Shown here in pieces: positions 60,067-64,000 of a DNA stretch of 64,000 nt (the stretch's first letter is position 1; each line of letters opens with the position of its first letter). The translations under genes and the position numbers were made by a program. Location: contig CALFWW010000121.1 of assembly GCA_937928575.1 (NCBI GenBank), positions 17,647 through 81,646 on the forward strand, read 5' to 3'. Origin of the DNA: an uncultured Saprospiraceae bacterium. GTDB lineage: Bacteria > Bacteroidota > Bacteroidia > Chitinophagales > Saprospiraceae. Below the pieces are notes generated by a model. That model did no database searches. It worked only from the letters and a program-made list of their open reading frames with translations, and was not told the DNA's origin.

Positions 60067-60942
60067 TTATTTGATAACTTTCATTTTCATTTTCACATCC
60101 TCGGTAGGTCTATCACTGGCGCCTGTTTTTGTGGCAGCGATTTTATCAATCACTTCTAAACCATCAATCACCTTCCCAAATACGGTGTATTCATTGTCTA
60201 GAAAAGGGGTTCCACCGTTTTCCAAGTATTCTTTACGGATATCTGGCGAATATGTTATACCTTTTTGATTACAAGTTACATCCATAGATTTCGCGGTAAC
60301 AGGTTTGCCGTGAACGATATAAAACTGTGATCCTGAAGACTTTTTCTGCGGATTATTGGTTCTGGCAGCAGCCAATGCCCCTTTTACATGAACATTATCT
60401 GCATTAAATTCTGCTGGAATCTGATAGCCTGGTCCACCACTTCCCAATCCTTTGTTGGCAGGAGCATTCTTAGATTCTGGGTCACCACCTTGAATCATAA
60501 ACCCATTGATGACTCTATGAAATAAAAGACCATCATAAAATCCTTCTTCAACTAGTTTGATGAAATTATCTCTATGCTTAGGCGTTGAGTTATATAACTT
60601 GATGGTCATATTGCCAAAATCAGTTTGCAATTCAACCAAACAATCTAAAGGCTCTTCGACAAATATTTTTTGTTCGTAGGTACTTACCTTTTCTCCTTTT
60701 TTAGCTTTTAAAACAATGGTGTAATTTCCAGAAGTTTTGAAAACATGATGTGGGTTGGTTTGAGAAGATGTTTTCCCATCGCCAAAATCCCACTCGTACG
60801 ATTCCGCTTTTTTGGATTGATTTTTAAATTTAATAGGACTTGGGGCTACCTTTTTTTCTACATCATAAGTAAAGTTGGCAATGGGTCTTGCACAAGAGAA
60901 CATAAATAATGCGGCACTAAATAAAACAAAATACTTTTTCAT
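60067..60942 (-). CDS. Lipoprotein with PKD domain fused to cyclophilin-type PPIase
   Basis: 291 residues with a lipobox 'LFMFSCAR'. Residues about 20-98 form a PKD domain ('YEWDFGDGKTSSQTNPHHVF'). Residues about 105-291 form a cyclophilin with 'FHRVINGFMIQGGDPES', 'GPGYQIPAEF', 'SGSQFYIVHG' and 'EYTVFGKVIDGLEVIDKI'. The catalytic Arg in 'FHRV' is kept. It should assist proline isomerisation during folding of exported proteins. The added PKD domain may bind substrate or the wall. The adjacent gene encodes a cyclophilin without PKD. Confidence 0.9.
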   Translation of the reverse strand: MKKYFVLFSAALFMFSCARPIANFTYDVEKKVAPSPIKFKNQSKKAESYEWDFGDGKTSSQTNPHHVFKTSGNYTIVLKAKKGEKVSTYEQKIFVEEPLDCLVELQTDFGNMTIKLYNSTPKHRDNFIKLVEEGFYDGLLFHRVINGFMIQGGDPESKNAPANKGLGSGGPGYQIPAEFNADNVHVKGALAAARTNNPQKKSSGSQFYIVHGKPVTAKSMDVTCNQKGITYSPDIRKEYLENGGTPFLDNEYTVFGKVIDGLEVIDKIAATKTGASDRPTEDVKMKMKVIK

Positions 60943-60951
60943 GGATTAAGA

Positions 60952-61602
60952 TTAATTTACGATAGTAATTTTCATTTTCACATCTTGAATTGGTCGATCA
61001 CCAGCTGCTTTTTCTACTGCAGCAATTTTGTCAATTACTTCCATCCCTTCTACGACTTCTCCAAAAACGGTGTATTCGCCATCTAAATCTGGGCGACCAC
61101 CTCTTTCCTTATATAATTTTCTTTGTGTTTCATTGTACTTAAACTTTTTACGAGCTTCAAACGAATTAAGTTGAGCATCAGATTGCTTAAGTCCTTGTAC
61201 AATGTAAAATTGTGAGCCAGACGACTTTTTCTCAGGGTTGGAGCCACCACCAGTTCTTGCGGCAGCTAAGGTCCCACGAAAATGAGGAGCTCCGATTTCG
61301 TTGTCAATCAAGTAGCCAGGTCCGCCACTCCCTAAAGGTACACCCGGGGCTGCTCCCCGTGAATTCGGGTCACCACCTTGAATCATGAAATCTTTGATAA
61401 TTCTATGAAATAATAAATCATCATAGAATTTTTCATTGACCAATTTGACAAAATTATCTCGATGTTTTGGTGTTGAGTTGTATAACTGAACTTTCATAGC
61501 TCCAAATTCAGTTTCAATCAGCACATGCTGATAAGATTCTCCTTGTGTACACGAAGTTAGGTACAAAACGGAAACTAATAATAGTAAGTATAAATTTTTC
61601 AT
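60952..61602 (-). CDS. Cyclophilin-type peptidyl-prolyl isomerase lipoprotein
   Basis: 216 residues with lipobox 'LYLTSCTQ'. The cyclophilin domain has 'FHRIIKDFMIQGGDPNS', 'GPGYLIDNEI', 'SGSQFYIVQGL' and 'EYTVFGEVVEGMEVIDKIA'. The catalytic Arg is present. Compared with its neighbour it lacks the PKD domain and carries a longer insert near 'ARKKFKYNETQRKL'. The two cyclophilins are nine bases apart and likely serve periplasmic folding together. Confidence 0.92.
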   Translation of the reverse strand: MKNLYLLLLVSVLYLTSCTQGESYQHVLIETEFGAMKVQLYNSTPKHRDNFVKLVNEKFYDDLLFHRIIKDFMIQGGDPNSRGAAPGVPLGSGGPGYLIDNEIGAPHFRGTLAAARTGGGSNPEKKSSGSQFYIVQGLKQSDAQLNSFEARKKFKYNETQRKLYKERGGRPDLDGEYTVFGEVVEGMEVIDKIAAVEKAAGDRPIQDVKMKITIVN

Positions 61603-61622
61603 TTTTTAATTATTTGAAGTGG

Positions 61623-61997
61623 TTATTCTTCTTCTGTTGTTGCGTTCATTTCTTTTTGATGCTGATCGAAATACTTAATAATTTTCATTTTCAGTAATTC
61701 TTCTTGAGCTTTGACACCGGTCATAGTGAATGCACGAAGTTGTTTATAATGTGGCCATCCATCACCATCCCTTCCGACCCATTCATAATACCCATCATCT
61801 TGTAACAAGCGACACACAGCGATGTGCATCAAGTCTTGTTTTTCTTCTTTTGTGAAGTCACTTTGATATCTTCCTAACTCTTGAATACCGATTAGCAACA
61901 ATATGGTATTGAAACTTGGAAGTTCCTCTTTTTGCATTGAGTCCTTAACATAGTGTCGTATTCTCAACCATTCAAAATCTAACTGCCATTCTTCCAT
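61623..61997 (-). CDS. Small conserved protein of unknown function
   Basis: 124 residues, no signal peptide, mostly helical with many charged and aromatic residues ('QLDFEWLRIRHYVKDSM', 'DDGYYEWVGRDGDGWPHYKQL'). It is the first gene of the operon containing two cyclophilins and ppgK, 20 bases before the next gene. A conserved core around 'ILLLIGIQELGRY' suggests a real family, but I do not know its role. Confidence 0.65.
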   Translation of the reverse strand: MEEWQLDFEWLRIRHYVKDSMQKEELPSFNTILLLIGIQELGRYQSDFTKEEKQDLMHIAVCRLLQDDGYYEWVGRDGDGWPHYKQLRAFTMTGVKAQEELLKMKIIKYFDQHQKEMNATTEEE

Positions 61998-62800
61998 TTT
62001 TGAGTTGACTTTTTTCAGGTGTAAATATAAGGGTTTTTATAAATGGCATTAAAGGGTGAAGTGACGGAATTTATGAGAAAATTAGTTGATTTGTAGTTTT
62101 TAAAGCGAATAATTCAATAAGAACTTACTTAAGCAAGCATATGAAGCTAATCTCTAATTACTGAAGTTGGTCATCGTACATCTACAGCACCTTGTAGGTT
62201 GATGCCATACCCCGAACTTAAATTTTTGTTTAACGTCAAATATTAGATTGCTTCCTTAAAAAACGGATATGTAAAAACCATTTTTAAATGGTAATTAAGT
62301 ATTAATTGCATATCAAATTAATTAGACGGAACTATACTTTTTATTTAGGAGCGACTTTTTTGAAGTCACCAACATCGCAACAGGTAAGAGTTCTTAAGTC
62401 TAATCACCTTTTATTAAATCAAAAAGCTTTGGTAGATGAAAATATTTTGCATGTTTAACATTATGAACACATAGAATTAGTAATTAGAATGTTTTTACAA
62501 CAAAAAGGACACATTAACTAATGAAAAGTTTGAAAAACCGTTTTTTTTTTTACTTTTATAATTTATAATCTCGAAACCCCACCTTTTCTGTGTACTTAAA
62601 GCTCCTGCGGGTCCATTGGATTCTTAAAAAAGATAAAACAATAGAACTTAAGAAGTCTAATTTTATGTATTTGTCTTGGGAGTGTAAATATCGTCTGATA
62701 CATTGATTGAATGTTTTGAACAATCAATTATTTGAGTACCATAAACAACGGAAAATTTAATCGCTTTTATTGTTTAATCATATTTGAAAAAAATTACAAA
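61998..62800. other. Long AT-rich intergenic region
   Basis: About 800 bases without a supported gene. It contains an 11- or 12-base T run near 62540 and a short CTACA/TGTAG hairpin at 62182-62197. No repeat of the types found elsewhere in the window and no promoter match strong enough to list were seen. It contains the promoter of the cyclophilin operon at the left and of the lipoprotein gene at the right. Confidence 0.5.
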
Positions 62801-63754
62801 ATGAAAAAATTATTCTTATTCTTAGTTACGTGCTTTATTGGAATACTTGTATTCAGTGGCTGCGAGAAAGAAAATCTTTTGGAAACTTTGGTAGAACGAA
62901 CAAACAAAAATGAGTTTCCATTTACAAAGGGAGAATTAATAAGTCACTTGAAAGGTGTTGATATTATACCTGAAGAATATAAAGGAGTAGAAATACATGT
63001 AGCAATACCTTCTTTGTTGACGTTCACTGATGTGGGAGAAATTATGATATATCGGGCAAAAAGAAAATCGGATAATGTTGATAATGTTAAACTAAAAGTT
63101 TCAAAAATTAAATGGTTGATTGAAAATTATGTTGATGAAGGCGAAATGGCCGATGAAGAGTTATTATCAAAATTCGATAAAAAATTTGGAACAGAATCCG
63201 TTGGAAATAAGAGTAGTTGCGATTATCCAAATTGGTGTTCTGGTGATGTAGGAGACATAGGTAACGACGAATGTACATTGGTTCCAGGTAATATCATCAT
63301 AAGGTGGACTACAAATGCAAATAATCCAATTGATAGAAAAATATGTGCTGCTGGACCAACGCTAGTGGATAACCCTGATTGTGATAATAGCTATCTAAGC
63401 ATATTGCCTGATCATGTTGCTAGGAATACTGTCGGATTTGATTTCTTTTTTTCTGTTGCTAATGAATTTCAACCACCACCTCCTTCGGTAAATGAACCAG
63501 ATGCTTATCTCGAAAGTTTGTGGTTTTTATTTGCTGCAAGAGGATTCCCTATTAATCAGATAAATGGATTTGTTACAAACATTGAGAATGCAACTACGGG
63601 AGACGTTACTTGGTTCTTAGGGACAAGATTAGGACATATGCATCGATTATCAATAAAATTGGCAATATCCCTTGGTGTAGTCAAGATCGGTGGGTGGACG
63701 ACACTAAATTTGCTTTTGTTGCAAATGGAAGAGGATAGTCATAATTTGAAGTAA
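62801..63754 (+). CDS. Lipoprotein of unknown function
   Basis: 317 residues from the ATG at 62801; a TTG at 62732 would add 23 residues ahead of the signal peptide and is unlikely. The lipobox is 'ILVFSGCEK'. The rest contains a helical part ('FTKGELISHLKGVDIIPEEY' in part), a Cys-containing middle ('SSCDYPNWCSGDVGD') and a C-terminal half with 'HVARNTVGFDFFFSVANEF'. No family is recognised. A hairpin terminator follows. Gene-poor flanks suggest a lineage-specific accessory gene. Confidence 0.6.
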   Translation: MKKLFLFLVTCFIGILVFSGCEKENLLETLVERTNKNEFPFTKGELISHLKGVDIIPEEYKGVEIHVAIPSLLTFTDVGEIMIYRAKRKSDNVDNVKLKVSKIKWLIENYVDEGEMADEELLSKFDKKFGTESVGNKSSCDYPNWCSGDVGDIGNDECTLVPGNIIIRWTTNANNPIDRKICAAGPTLVDNPDCDNSYLSILPDHVARNTVGFDFFFSVANEFQPPPPSVNEPDAYLESLWFLFAARGFPINQINGFVTNIENATTGDVTWFLGTRLGHMHRLSIKLAISLGVVKIGGWTTLNLLLLQMEEDSHNLK

Positions 63755-63777
63755 AATGATATAGCATTTAATATTCT

Positions 63778-63806
63778 TAGTACTACTGTTTCTAACAGTA
63801 GTACTA
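63778..63806 (+). terminator. Terminator of the last lipoprotein gene
   Basis: TAGTACTACTGTT (63778-63790) and AACAGTAGTACTA (63794-63806) form a perfect 13-bp stem with a three-base loop, followed by a T-rich tract. The last 190 bases of the window show nothing else. Confidence 0.85.
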
Positions 63807-64000
63807 TTCTTTTCATGTAGTGATTGAATACCCATATAAGATGAACTTTTTTTGTTCAAAAACCTTACTCTTTAGATCCGATTTGATCGATAAAGATAAG
63901 TTAATAATTTAGTCAAGAATCCATGCTACAATTGATCACATGGATTAAACATCAGGCTCCATGATTATACGATAGTATTCAGAATATATCCAAAATTCAA

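Overview
The window is AT-rich chromosomal DNA from a member of the Bacteroidota. The evidence is a PorP/SprF-type partner of the type IX secretion system (T9SS), a T9SS type A C-terminal sorting domain, PKD-repeat cell-surface proteins, many lipoproteins with a short SC/GC lipobox, TAnnTTTG-like promoters, TTG start codons, and a housekeeping set (EttA, Mqo, PPGK, LpxD paralog) that fits this phylum. Gene style suggests the Saprospiria/Chitinophagia side of the phylum, but the genus cannot be fixed from the sequence. No prophage, plasmid, CRISPR array or intact insertion sequence is visible.

Layout. 1-5.4 kb: a leftward cassette of a PorP/SprF-like protein, a degenerate M43-type metalloprotease and a giant PKD protein that runs off the window. 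6-20.5 kb: ssb, a patatin/beta-barrel protein, pdxA-pepA, rsmA, a YqeY protein, a TrpF-like protein, an alkyltransferase-like protein, a DUF922 protein, DUF58-MoxR, an outer-membrane-type protein and an M48 protease. 20.7-29.9 kb: two lineage-specific secreted proteins, a class III aminotransferase, a GH25 lysozyme, a tandem pair of thioredoxin-fold proteins, a hemolysin III homolog and xth. 30.2-34.4 kb: a rightward neutral-lipid cluster with a phasin-like protein carrying a histone H1-like tail, a small phasin-like protein, an alpha/beta hydrolase and a WS/DGAT acyltransferase fused to an SCP2 domain. 34.4-36.8 kb: repeat-rich, with a methyltransferase, a remnant of the WS/DGAT 3' end and a tandem duplication of the ggt 3' end. 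36.7-46.9 kb: ggt, a PlsB-HAD-PlsC three-domain acyltransferase, mqo, ettA and an MtfA-like protein with a broken zinc motif. 47-64 kb: tRNA-Phe with a duplicated 3' end, truA, lspA, two ArsR regulators, tsaB, mnmG, two M48-like lipoproteins lacking complete zinc motifs, an M15 carboxypeptidase, a decayed toxin-antitoxin locus, an lpxD paralog, ppgK and two cyclophilins.

How the genes fit together. The most interesting functional unit is the lipid cluster plus the acyltransferase fusion about 4 kb away. Together they could supply glycerol-3-phosphate acylation, a second acylation, a HAD phosphatase, final esterification to wax ester or triacylglycerol, granule-coat proteins, one of them able to bind DNA, and a lipase-like hydrolase. 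Three other themes stand out. Four proteins with metalloprotease folds have lost zinc-binding residues. A dispersed palindromic repeat with modular arms occurs twice, about 29 kb apart in opposite orientation. Several small local duplications and decay scars (tRNA 3' end, ggt 3' end, WS/DGAT 3' end, PIN toxin) lie between genes. All functional statements come from reading motifs and gene order; no search was run.
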